From assembly GCA_028752905.1 (NCBI GenBank), contig JAQNBH010000015.1, positions 16,228,169-16,292,168 of the forward strand: a DNA stretch of 64,000 bases. Reading direction: 5' to 3'. The notes under the pieces were generated by a model. It saw nothing but the letters and a program-made list of their open reading frames with translations, was not told the DNA's origin and did no database searches. This DNA is from Cladorhizidae sp. MBARI D1340-BT2 (Eukaryota; Porifera; Demospongiae; Poecilosclerida; Cladorhizidae). Each line of letters opens with the position of its first letter. The first letter of the stretch is position 1. Positions 54,601 to 64,000 of the stretch are shown piece by piece. The translations under genes were made by a program, and so were the position numbers.

Positions 54601-55300
54601 TGAGATATTAACCACCTGCCACCATGCTGCTCTTCACCCAGAAGCTGTGAGATATTAACCACCTGCCACCATGCTGCCCTTCACCTAGAAGCTGTGAGAT
54701 ATTAACCTACCTGCCACCATGCTGCCCTTCACCTAGAAGCTGTGAGATATTAACCTACCTGCCACCATGCTGCCCTTCACCCAGAAGCTGTGAGATATTA
54801 ACCTACCTGCCACCATGCTGCCCTTCACCCAGAAGCTGTGAGATATTAACCACCTGCCACCATGCTGCCCTTCACCTAGAAGCTGTGAGATATTAACCAC
54901 CTGCCACCATGCTGCCCTTCACCCAGAAGCTGTGAGATATTAACCACCTGCCACCATGCTGCCCTTCACCTAGAAGCTGTGAGATATTAACCACCTGCCA
55001 CCATGCTGCCCTTCACCTAGAAGCTGTGAGATATTAACCACCTGCCACCATGCTGCCCTTCCCTAGAAGCTGTGAGATATTAACCACCTGCCACCATGCT
55101 GCCCTTCACCTAGAAGCTGAGAGATATTAACCACCTGCCACCATCCTGCCCTTCACCTAGAAGCTGTGAGATATTAACCTACCTGCCACCATGCTGTCCT
55201 TCACCTAGAAGCTGTGAGATATTAACCACCTGCCACCATGCTGCCCTTCACCTAGAAGCTGTGAGATATTAACCTACCATGCTGTCCTTTACCCAGAATT
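48612..55300. repeat. 47/48-bp minisatellite array, 6.7 kb, with 2338-bp duplication
   Basis: About 140 copies of a 47-48-bp unit contain CCTGCCACCATGCTGCCCTT and CACCTAGAAGCTGTGAGATA, ending TTAACC. Variants are CTACC/CACC at the start, CTAG/CCAG and CCC/CTC. A block of 2338 bp is tandemly duplicated (about 49740-52077 and 52078-54415). Rare markers TGTCCTTTGC (50171, 52509), CTAGAAGCTGAGATATT (49861, 52199) and CCATTCACC (51994, 54332) all recur at that offset. On the minus strand, the sense of kindlin, each unit holds ATATCTCACAG and GGCAG|GTAGGT or GGCAG|GTGGTT. Confidence 0.97.
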
Positions 55301-55517
55301 TGTTTCGGTAACTGTGGCTGTTCAATTTGTGCCGAGTCATCATGATTACAAACTTTATTTACCTGAAGTGGGCGGAGCCACAAATATCAATAATGAGAGA
55401 GACCAAGTTTCACATAACTTGCCTGCTGGACCGGGCAAGTCTAAATGATCTCTCACTCGGGGAAACGCATAAAGATAGACAAAATGTTCTCAGCAACACT
55501 GACCTATACAAGAGCAG
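55301..55517. other. Unique spacer between two arrays
   Basis: About 215 bp of unique sequence. It was checked on the minus strand for a kindlin exon and none was recognised. A 66-codon plus frame (55327-55527) has no known motif and ends in the next array. Confidence 0.55.
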
Positions 55518-58500
55518 TTCTAGTTAGTGTCTAGTCTGATACTCAGTTCTAGTTGGTGTCTAGTCTGGTACTCAGTTCTAGTTGGTGTCTAGTCAGGTAC
55601 TCAGTTCTAGTTGGTGTCTAGTCAGGTACTCAATTCTAGTTGGTGTCTAGTCTGGTACTCAGTTCTAGTTGGTGTCTAGTCAGGTACTCAGTTCTAGTTG
55701 GTGTCTAGTCAGGTACTCAGTTCTAGTTGGTGTCTAGTCTGGTACTCAGTTCTAGTTGGTGTCTAGTCTGGTACTCAGTTCTAGTTGGTGTCTAGTCAGG
55801 TACTCAGTTCTAGTTGGTGTCTAGTCAGGTACTCAGTTCTAGTTGGTGTCTAGTCTGGTACTCAGTTCTAGTTGGTGTCTAGTCAGGTACTCAGTTCTAG
55901 TTGGTGTCTAGTCTGGTACTCAGTTCTAGTTGCTGTCTAGTCAGGTACTCAGTTCTAGTTGGTGTCTAGTCTGGTACTCAGTTCTAGTTGCTGTCTAGTC
56001 AGGTACTCAGTTCTAGTTGCTGTCTAGTCAGGTACTCAGTTCTAGTTGGTGTCTAGTCTGGTACTCAGTTCTAGTTGGTGTCTAGTCTGGTACTCAGTTC
56101 TAGTTGGTGTCTAGTCAGGTACTCAGTTCTAGTTGGTGTCTAGTCAGGTACTCAGTTCTAGTTGGTGTCTAGTCTGGTACTCAGTTCTAGTTGCTGTCTA
56201 GTCAGGTACTCAGTTCTAGTTGGTGTCTAGTCTGGTACTCAGTTCTAGTTGGTGTCTAGTCTGGTACTCAGTTCTAGTTGCTGTCTAGTCAGGTACTCAG
56301 TTCTAGTTGCTGTCTAGTCAGGTACTCAGTTCTAGTTGGTGTCTAGTCAGGTACTCAGTTCTAGTTGGTGTCTAGTCAGGTACTCAGTTCTAGTTGGTGT
56401 CTAGTCAGGTACTCAGTTCTAGTTGGTGTCTAGTCAGGTACTCAGTTCTAGTTGGTGTCTAGTCTGGTACTCAGTTCTAGTTGGTGTCTAGTCAGGTACT
56501 CAGTTCTAGTTGGTGTCTAGTCAGGTACTCAGTTCTAGTTGGTGTCTAGTCTGGTACTCAGTTCTAGTTGGTGTCTAGTCAGGTACTCAGTTCTAGTTGG
56601 TGTCTAGTCAGGTACTCAGTTCTAGTTGGTGTCTAGTCTGGTACTCAGTTCTAGTTGGTGTCTAGTCAGGTACTCAGTTCTAGTTGGTGTCTAGTCAGGT
56701 ACTCAGTTCTAGTTGCTGTCTAGTCAGGTACTCAGTTCTAGTTGGTGTCTAGTCAGGTACTCAGTTCTAGTTGGTGTCTAGTCTGGTACTCAGTTCTAGT
56801 TGGTGTCTAGTCAGGTACTCAGTTCTAGTTGGTGTCTAGTCAGGTACTCAGTTCTAGTTGGTGTCTAGTCAGGTACTCAGTTCTAGTTGGTGTCTAGTCA
56901 GGTACTCAGTTCTAGTTGGTGTCTAGTCAGGTACTCAGTTCTAGTTGGTGTCTAGTCCGGTACTCAGTTCTAGTTGGTGTCTAGTCTGGTACTCAGTTCT
57001 AGTTGCTGTCTAGTCAGGTACTCAGTTCTAGTTGGTGTCTAGTCAGGTACTCAGTTCTAGTTGGTGTCTAGTCAGGTACTCAGTTCTAGTTGCTGTCTAG
57101 TCAGGTACTCAGTTCTAGTTGGTGTCTAGTCAGGTACTCAGTTCTAGTTGGTGTCTAGTCAGGTACTCAGTTCTAGTTGGTGTCTAGTCAGGTACTCAGT
57201 TCTAGTTGGTGTCTAGTCAGGTACTCAGTTCTAGTTGGTGTCTAGTCAGGTACTCAGTTCTAGTTGGTGTCTAGTCAGGTACTCAGTTCTAGTTGGTGTC
57301 TAGTCAGGTACTCAGTTCTAGTTGGTGTCTAGTCTGGTACTCAGTTCTAGTTGCTGTCTAGTCAGGTACTCAGTTCTAGTTGGTGTCTAGTCAGGTACTC
57401 AGTTCTAGTTGGTGTCTAGTCAGGTACTCAGTTCTAGTTGGTGTCTAGTCAGGTACTCAGTTCTAGTTGGTGTCTAGTCAGGTACTCAGTTCTAGTTGGT
57501 GTCTAGTCAGGTACTCAGTTCTAGTTGGTGTCTAGTCTGGTACTCAGTTCTAGTTGGTGTCTAGTCTGGTACTCAGTTCTAGTTGGTGTCTAGTCAGGTA
57601 CTCAGTTCTAGTTGCTGTCTAGTCAGGTACTCAGTTCTAGTTGGTGTCTAGTCAGGTACTCAGTTCTAGTTGGTGTCTAGTCTGGTACTCAGTTCTAGTT
57701 GGTGTCTAGTCAGGTACTCAGTTCTAGTTGGTGTCTAGTCAGGTACTCAGTTCTAGTTGGTGTCTAGTCAGGTACTCAGTTCTAGTTGGTGTCTAGTCTG
57801 GTACTCAGTTCTAGTTGGTGTCTAGTCTGGTACTCAGTTCTAGTTGGTGTCTAGTCAGGTACTCAGTTCTAGTTGGTGTCTAGTCAGGTACTCAGTTCTA
57901 GTTGGTGTCTAGTCAGGTACTCAGTTCTAGTTGGTGTCTAGTCAGGTACTCAGTTCTAGTTGGTGTCTAGTCTGGTACTCAGTTCTAGTTGGTGTCTAGT
58001 CCGGTACTCAGTTCTAGTTGGTGTCTAGTCCGGTACTCAGTTCTAGTTGGTGTCTAGTCAGGTACTCAGTTCTAGTTGGTGTCTAGTCAGGTACTCAGTT
58101 CTAGTTGGTGTCTAGTCAGGTACTCAGTTCTAGTTGGTGTCTAGTCAGGTACTCAGTTCTAGTTGGTGTCTAGTCTGGTACTCAGTTCTAGTTGGTGTCT
58201 AGTCAGGTACTCAGTTCTAGTTGGTGTCTAGTCAGGTACTCAGTTCTAGTTGGTGTCTAGTCAGGTACTCAGTTCTAGTTGGTGTCTAGTCAGGTACTCA
58301 GTTCTAGTTGGTGTCTAGTCTGGTACTCAGTTCTAGTTGGTGTCTAGTCTGGTACTCAGTTCTAGTTGGTGTCTAGTCTGGTACTCAGTTCTAGTTGGTG
58401 TCTAGTCAGGTACTCAGTTCTAGTTGGTGTCTAGTCTGGTACTCAGTTCTAGTTGGTGTCTAGTCAGGTACTCAGTTCTAGTTGGTGTCTAGTCCGGTAC

Positions 58501-61500
58501 TCAGTTCTAGTTGGTGTCTAGTCAGGTACTCAGTTCTAGTTGGTGTCTAGTCAGGTACTCAGTTCTAGTTGGTGTCTAGTCAGGTACTCAGTTCTAGTTG
58601 GTGTCTAGTCAGGTACTCAGTTCTAGTTGGTGTCTAGTCTGGTACTCAGTTCTAGTTGGTGTCTAGTCTGGTACTCAGTTCTAGTTGGTGTCTAGTCTGG
58701 TACTCAGTTCTAGTTGGTGTCTAGTCAGGTACTCAGTTCTAGTTGGTGTCTAGTCAGGTACTCAGTTCTAGTTGGTGTCTAGTCAGGTACTCAGTTCTAG
58801 TTGGTGTCTAGTCAGGTACTCAGTTCTAGTTGGTGTCTAGTCTGGTACTCAGTTCTAGTTGGTGTCTAGTCAGGTACTCAGTTCTAGTTGGTGTCTAGTC
58901 AGGTACTCAGTTCTAGTTGGTGTCTAGTCTGGTACTCAGTTCTAGTTGGTGTCTAGTCAGGTACTCAGTTCTAGTTGGTGTCTAGTCAGGTACTCAGTTC
59001 TAGTTGGTGTCTAGTCTGGTACTCAGTTCTAGTTGGTGTCTAGTCTGGTACTCAGTTCTAGTTGGTGTCTAGTCAGGTACTCAGTTCTAGTTGGTGTCTA
59101 GTCAGGTACTCAGTTCTAGTTGGTGTCTAGTCTGGTACTCAGTTCTAGTTGGTGTCTAGTCAGGTACTCAGTTCTAGTTGCTGTCTAGTCAGGTACTCAG
59201 TTCTAGTTGGTGTCTAGTCAGGTACTCAGTTCTAGTTGGTGTCTAGTCAGGTACTCAGTTCTAGTTGGTGTCTAGTCTGGTACTCAGTTCTAGTTGGTGT
59301 CTAGTCAGGTACTCAGTTCTAGTTGGTGTCTAGTCTGGTACTCAGTTCTAGTTGGTGTCTAGTCAGGTACTCAGTTCTAGTTGGTGTCTAGTCTGGTACT
59401 CAGTTCTAGTTGCTGTCTAGTCTGGTACTCAGTTCTAGTTGGTGTCTAGTCAGGTACTCAGTTCTAGTTGGTGTCTAGTCAGGTACTCAGTTCTAGTTGG
59501 TGTCTAGTCAGGTACTCAGTTCTAGTTGGTGTCTAGTCAGGTACTCAGTTCTAGTTGGTGTCTAGTCAGGTACTCAGTTCTAGTTGGTGTCTAGTCAGGT
59601 ACTCAGTTCTAGTTGGTGTCTAGTCAGGTACTCAGTTCTAGTTGGTGTCTAGTCAGGTACTCAGTTCTAGTTGGTGTCTAGTCTGGTACTCAGTTCTAGT
59701 TGGTGTCTAGTCAGGTACTCAGTTCTAGTTGGTGTCTAGTCAGGTACTCAGTTCTAGTTGGTGTCTAGTCAGGTACTCAGTTCTAGTTGGTGTCTAGTCA
59801 GGTACTCAGTTCTAGTTGGTGTCTAGTCAGGTACTCAGTTCTAGTTGGTGTCTAGTCAGGTACTCAGTTCTAGTTGGTGTCTAGTCAGGTACTCAGTTCT
59901 AGTTGGTGTCTAGTCAGGTACTCAGTTCTAGTTGGTGTCTAGTCTGGTACTCAGTTCTAGTTGGTGTCTAGTCAGGTACTCAGTTCTAGTTGGTGTCTAG
60001 TCTGGTACTCAGTTCTAGTTGGTGTCTAGTCAGGTACTCAGTTCTAGTTGCTGTCTAGTCAGGTACTCAGTTCTAGTTGGTGTCTAGTCAGGTACTCAGT
60101 TCTAGTTGGTGTCTAGTCTGGTACTCAGTTCTAGTTGGTGTCTAGTCAGGTACTCAGTTCTAGTTGGTGTCTAGTCAGGTACTCAGTTCTAGTTGGTGTC
60201 TAGTCAGGTACTCAGTTCTAGTTGGTGTCTAGTCTGGTACTCAGTTCTAGTTGGTGTCTAGTCAGGTACTCAGTTCTAGTTGGTGTCTAGTCAGGTACTC
60301 AGTTCTAGTTGGTGTCTAGTCTGGTACTCAGTTCTAGTTGGTGTCTAGTCTGGTACTCAGTTCTAGTTGGTGTCTAGTCTGGTACTCAGTTCTAGTTGGT
60401 GTCTAGTCTGGTACTCAGTTCTAGTTGGTGTCTAGTCTGGTACTCAGTTCTAGTTGGTGTCTAGTCTGGTACTCAGTTCTAGTTGCTGTCTAGTCAGGTA
60501 CTCAGTTCTAGTTGGTGTCTAGTCAGGTACTCAGTTCTAGTTGCTGTCTAGTCAGGTACTCAGTTCTAGTTGGTGTCTAGTCAGGTACTCAGTTCTAGTT
60601 GGTGTCTAGTCAGGTACTCAGTTCTAGTTGGTGTCTAGTCAGGTACTCAGTTCTAGTTGGTGTCTAGTCCGGTACTCAGTTCTAGTTGGTGTCTAGTCAG
60701 GTACTCAGTTCTAGTTGGTGTCTAGTCTGGTACTCAGTTCTAGTTGGTGTCTAGTCTGGTACTCAGTTCTAGTTGGTGTCTAGTCTGGTACTCAGTTCTA
60801 GTTGGTGTCTAGTCTGGTACTCAGTTCTAGTTGCTGTCTAGTCAGGTACTCAGTTCTAGTTGGTGTCTAGTCTGGTACTCAGTTCTAGTTGGTGTCTAGT
60901 CAGGTACTCAGTTCTAGTTGGTGTCTAGTCAGGTACTCAGTTCTAGTTGGTGTCTAGTCAGGTACTCAGTTCTAGTTGCTGTCTAGTCTGGTACTCAGTT
61001 CTAGTTGCTGTCTAGTCAGGTACTCAGTTCTAGTTGGTGTCTAGTCTGGTACTCAGTTCTAGTTGGTGTCTAGTCTGGTACTCAGTTCTAGTTGGTGTCT
61101 AGTCAGGTACTCAGTTCTAGTTGCTGTCTAGTCAGGTACTCAGTTCTAGTTGCTGTCTAGTCAGGTACTCAGTTCTAGTTGGTGTCTAGTCAGGTACTCA
61201 GTTCTAGTTGCTGTCTAGTCAGGTACTCAGTTCTAGTTGGTGTCTAGTCAGGTACTCAGTTCTAGTTGGTGTCTAGTCAGGTACTCAGTTCTAGTTGGTG
61301 TCTAGTCAGGTACTCAGTTCTAGTTGGTGTCCTAGTCAGGTACTCAGTTCTAGTTGCTGTCTAGTCAGGTACTCAGTTCTAGTTGCTGTCTAGTCTGGTA
61401 CTCAGTTCTAGTTGGTGTCTAGTCAGGTACTCAGTTCTAGTTGGTGTCTAGTCTGGTACTCAGTTCTAGTTGGTGTCTAGTCAGGTACTCAGTTCTAGTT

Positions 61501-64000
61501 GGTGTCTAGTCAGGTACTCAGTTCTAGTTGGTGTCTAGTCAGGTACTCAGTTCTAGTTGGTGTCTAGTCAGGTACTCAGTTCTAGTTGGTGTCTAGTCTG
61601 GTACTCAGTTCTAGTTGCTGTCTAGTCGGTACTCAGTTCTAGTTGGTGTCTAGTCAGGTACTCAGTTCTAGTTGGTGTCTAGTCAGGTACTCAGTTCTAG
61701 TTGGTGTCTAGTCTGGTACTCAATTCTAGTTGGTGTCTAGTCAGGTACTCAGTTCTAGTTGCTGTCTAGTCTGGTACTCAGTTCTAGTTGGTGTCTAGTC
61801 AGGTACTCAGTTCTAGTTGGTGTCTAGTCAGGTACTCAGTTCTAGTTGGTGTCTAGTCTGGTACTCAGTTCTAGTTGCTGTCTAGTCTGGTACTCAGTTC
61901 TAGTTGGTGTCTAGTCAGGTACTCAGTTCTAGTTGGTGTCTAGTCTGGTACTCAGTTCTAGTTGGTGTCTAGTCAGGTACTCAGTTCTAGTTGGTGTCTA
62001 GTCTGGTACTCAGTTCTAGTTGGTGTCTAGTCTGGTACTCAGTTCTAGTTGCTGTCTAGTCTGGTACTCAGTTCTAGTTGATGTCTAGTCAGGTACTCAG
62101 TTCTAGTTGGTGTCTAGTCAGGTACTCAGTTCTAGTTGGTGTCTAGTCTGGTACTCAGTTCTAGTTGCTGTCTAGTCTGGTACTCAGTTCTAGTTGGTGT
62201 CTAGTCAGGTACTCAGTTCTAGTTGGTGTCTAGTCAGGTACTCAGTTCTAGTTGGTGTCTAGTCAGGTACTCAGTTCTAGTTGGTGTCTAGTCAGGTACT
62301 CAGTTCTAGTTGCTGTCTAGTCAGGTACTCAGTTCTAGTTGCTGTCTAGTCAGGTACTCAGTTCTAGTTGATGTCTAGTCTGGTACTCAGTTCTAGTTGG
62401 TGTCTAGTCAGGTACTCAGTTCTAGTTGGTGTCTAGTCTGGTACTCAGTTCTAGTTGGTGTCTAGTCTGGTACTCAGTTCTAGTTGGTGTCTAGTCAGGT
62501 ACTCAGTTCTAGTTGGTGTCTAGTCAGGTACTCAGTTCTAGTTGGTGTCTAGTCAGGTACTCAGTTCTAGTTGGTGTCTAGTCAGGTACTCAGTTCTAGT
62601 TGGTGTCTAGTCAGGTACTCAGTTCTAGTTGGTGTCTAGTCTGGTACTCAGTTCTAGTTGCTGTCTAGTCTGGTACTCAGTTCTAGTTGCTGTCTAGTCA
62701 GGTACTCAGTTCTAGTTGGTGTCTAGTCAGGTACTCAGTTCTAGTTGATGTCTAGTCAGGTACTCAGTTCTAGTTGGTGTCTAGTCAGGTACTCAGTTCT
62801 AGTTGGTGTCTAGTCTGGTACTCAGTTCTAGTTGGTGTCTAGTCAGGTACTCAGTTCTAGTTGGTGTCTAGTCAGGTACTCAGTTCTAGTTGGTGTCTAG
62901 TCTGGTACTCAGTTCTAGTTGGTGTCTAGTCTGGTACTCAGTTCTAGTTGGTGTCTAGTCAGGTACTCAGTTCTAGTTGGTGTCTAGTCAGGTACTCAGT
63001 TCTAGTTGGTGTCTAGTCAGGTACTCAGTTCTAGTTGGTGTCTAGTCAGGTACTCAGTTCTAGTTGGTGTCTAGTCAGGTACTCAGTTCTAGTTGGTGTC
63101 TAGTCAGGTACTCAGTTCTAGTTGGTGTCTAGTCAGGTACTCAGTTCTAGTTGATGTCTAGTCAGGTACTCAGTTCTAGTTGGTGTCTAGTCAGGTACTC
63201 AGTTCTAGTTGGTGTCTAGTCTGGTACTCAGTTCTAGTTGCTGTCTAGTCAGGTACTCAGTTCTAGTTGGTGTCTAGTCAGGTACTCAGTTCTAGTTGGT
63301 GTCTAGTCTGGTACTCAGTTCTAGTTGGTGTCTAGTCAGGTACTCAGTTCTAGTTGGTGTCTAGTCAGGTACTCAGTTCTAGTTGGCTGTCTAGTCAGGT
63401 ACTCAGTTCTAGTTGGTGTCTAGTCAGGTACTCAGTTCTAGTTGGTGTCTAGTCAGGTACTCAGTTCTAGTTGGTGTCTAGTCTGGTACTCAGTTCTAGT
63501 TGGTGTCTAGTCAGGTACTCAGTTCTAGTTGGTGTCTAGTCAGGTACTCAGTTCTAGTTGGTGTCTAGTCAGGTACTCAGTTCTAGTTGGTGTCTAGTCA
63601 GGTACTCAGTTCTAGTTGGTGTCTAGTCAGGTACTCAGTTCTAGTTGCTGTCTAGTCAGGTACTCAGTTCTAGTTGGTGTCTAGTCAGGTACTCAGTTCT
63701 AGTTGGTGTCTAGTCAGGTACTCAGTTCTAGTTGGTGTCTAGTCTGGTACTCAGTTCTAGTTGGTGTCTAGTCAGGTACTCAGTTCTAGTTGGTGTCTAG
63801 TCAGGTACTCAGTTCTAGTTGGTGTCTAGTCAGGTACTCAGTTCTAGTTGGTGTCTAGTCAGGTACTCAGTTCTAGTTGGTGTCTAGTCTGGTACTCAAT
63901 TCTAGTTGGTGTCTAGTCAGGTACTCAGTTCTAGTTGGTGTCTAGTCAGGTACTCAGTTCTAGTTGGTGTCTAGTCAGGTACTCAGTTCTAGTTGGTGTC
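55518..64000. repeat. 29-bp minisatellite array, at least 8.5 kb
   Basis: About 292 copies of a 29-bp unit containing GTTCTAGTTGGTGTCTAGTC, followed by AGGTACTCA. Almost all variation is at two sites: A, T or rarely C in CTAGTC(A/T/C)GG, and G or C in TTG(G/C)TGTC. TTGATGTC appears in a few late copies, with single one-base indels near 61331, 61627 and 63386. The array runs off the right edge, so its length is unknown. It lies within, or 5' of, the kindlin gene. Confidence 0.98.

Noticed and set aside
55301..55517. Missing kindlin exon between the two large arrays
   Set aside because: No minus-strand frame resembles the expected F1/F2 sequence, and no paired splice sites bound one.

Overview
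This is animal genomic DNA. The window holds a split gene for kindlin (fermitin), an integrin activator restricted to animals and their closest relatives. It has GT-AG introns, several decayed retro- and DNA transposons, and a very heavy load of microsatellites and minisatellites. Nothing looks prokaryotic. An invertebrate is likely, and an early-branching marine one such as a sponge is possible, but the species cannot be named from this sequence.

The main gene is on the minus strand. Nine coding exons between 48066 and 24240 join into one open frame of 416 codons, stop included. They encode the C-terminal part of kindlin: the F2 end, the PH domain, the rest of F2, and the integrin-binding F3 lobe. 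The N-terminal half (F0, F1, start of F2) is not visible and must lie beyond position 64000. The introns are packed with minisatellites. The one upstream of the first visible exon is at least 15.9 kb and is almost wholly two arrays, a 47/48-bp unit (48.6-55.3 kb) and a 29-bp unit (55.5 kb to the window end).

Left part (1-24 kb): a trinucleotide microsatellite at the edge; a Pif1/Helitron-type helicase pseudogene apparently split by later insertions; a ~600-bp foldback element; two minus-strand exons of an unidentified membrane protein (5.8-6.6 kb); a Ty3/gypsy-type integrase remnant (7.3-7.7 kb); long ATT tracts; a 7.1-kb array of a 27-bp unit with higher-order structure (10.6-17.8 kb); a decayed CR1/L2-like LINE (17.8-20.8 kb, minus); and a hAT transposase pseudogene (21.4-22.5 kb, minus). 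Centre and right (24-64 kb): kindlin exons, about twenty different minisatellites, and a small family of palindromic MITE-like elements.

Roughly half the window is tandem repeat. Most long open frames are translations of repeat arrays, not genes. The observations most worth following are a splice acceptor copied three times inside a 47-bp minisatellite, the loss of the glutamine of the kindlin QW integrin-binding motif, the splice-like units of the 47/48-bp array, and the MITE family. I found no convincing new biological system in the sense of a multi-gene cassette.
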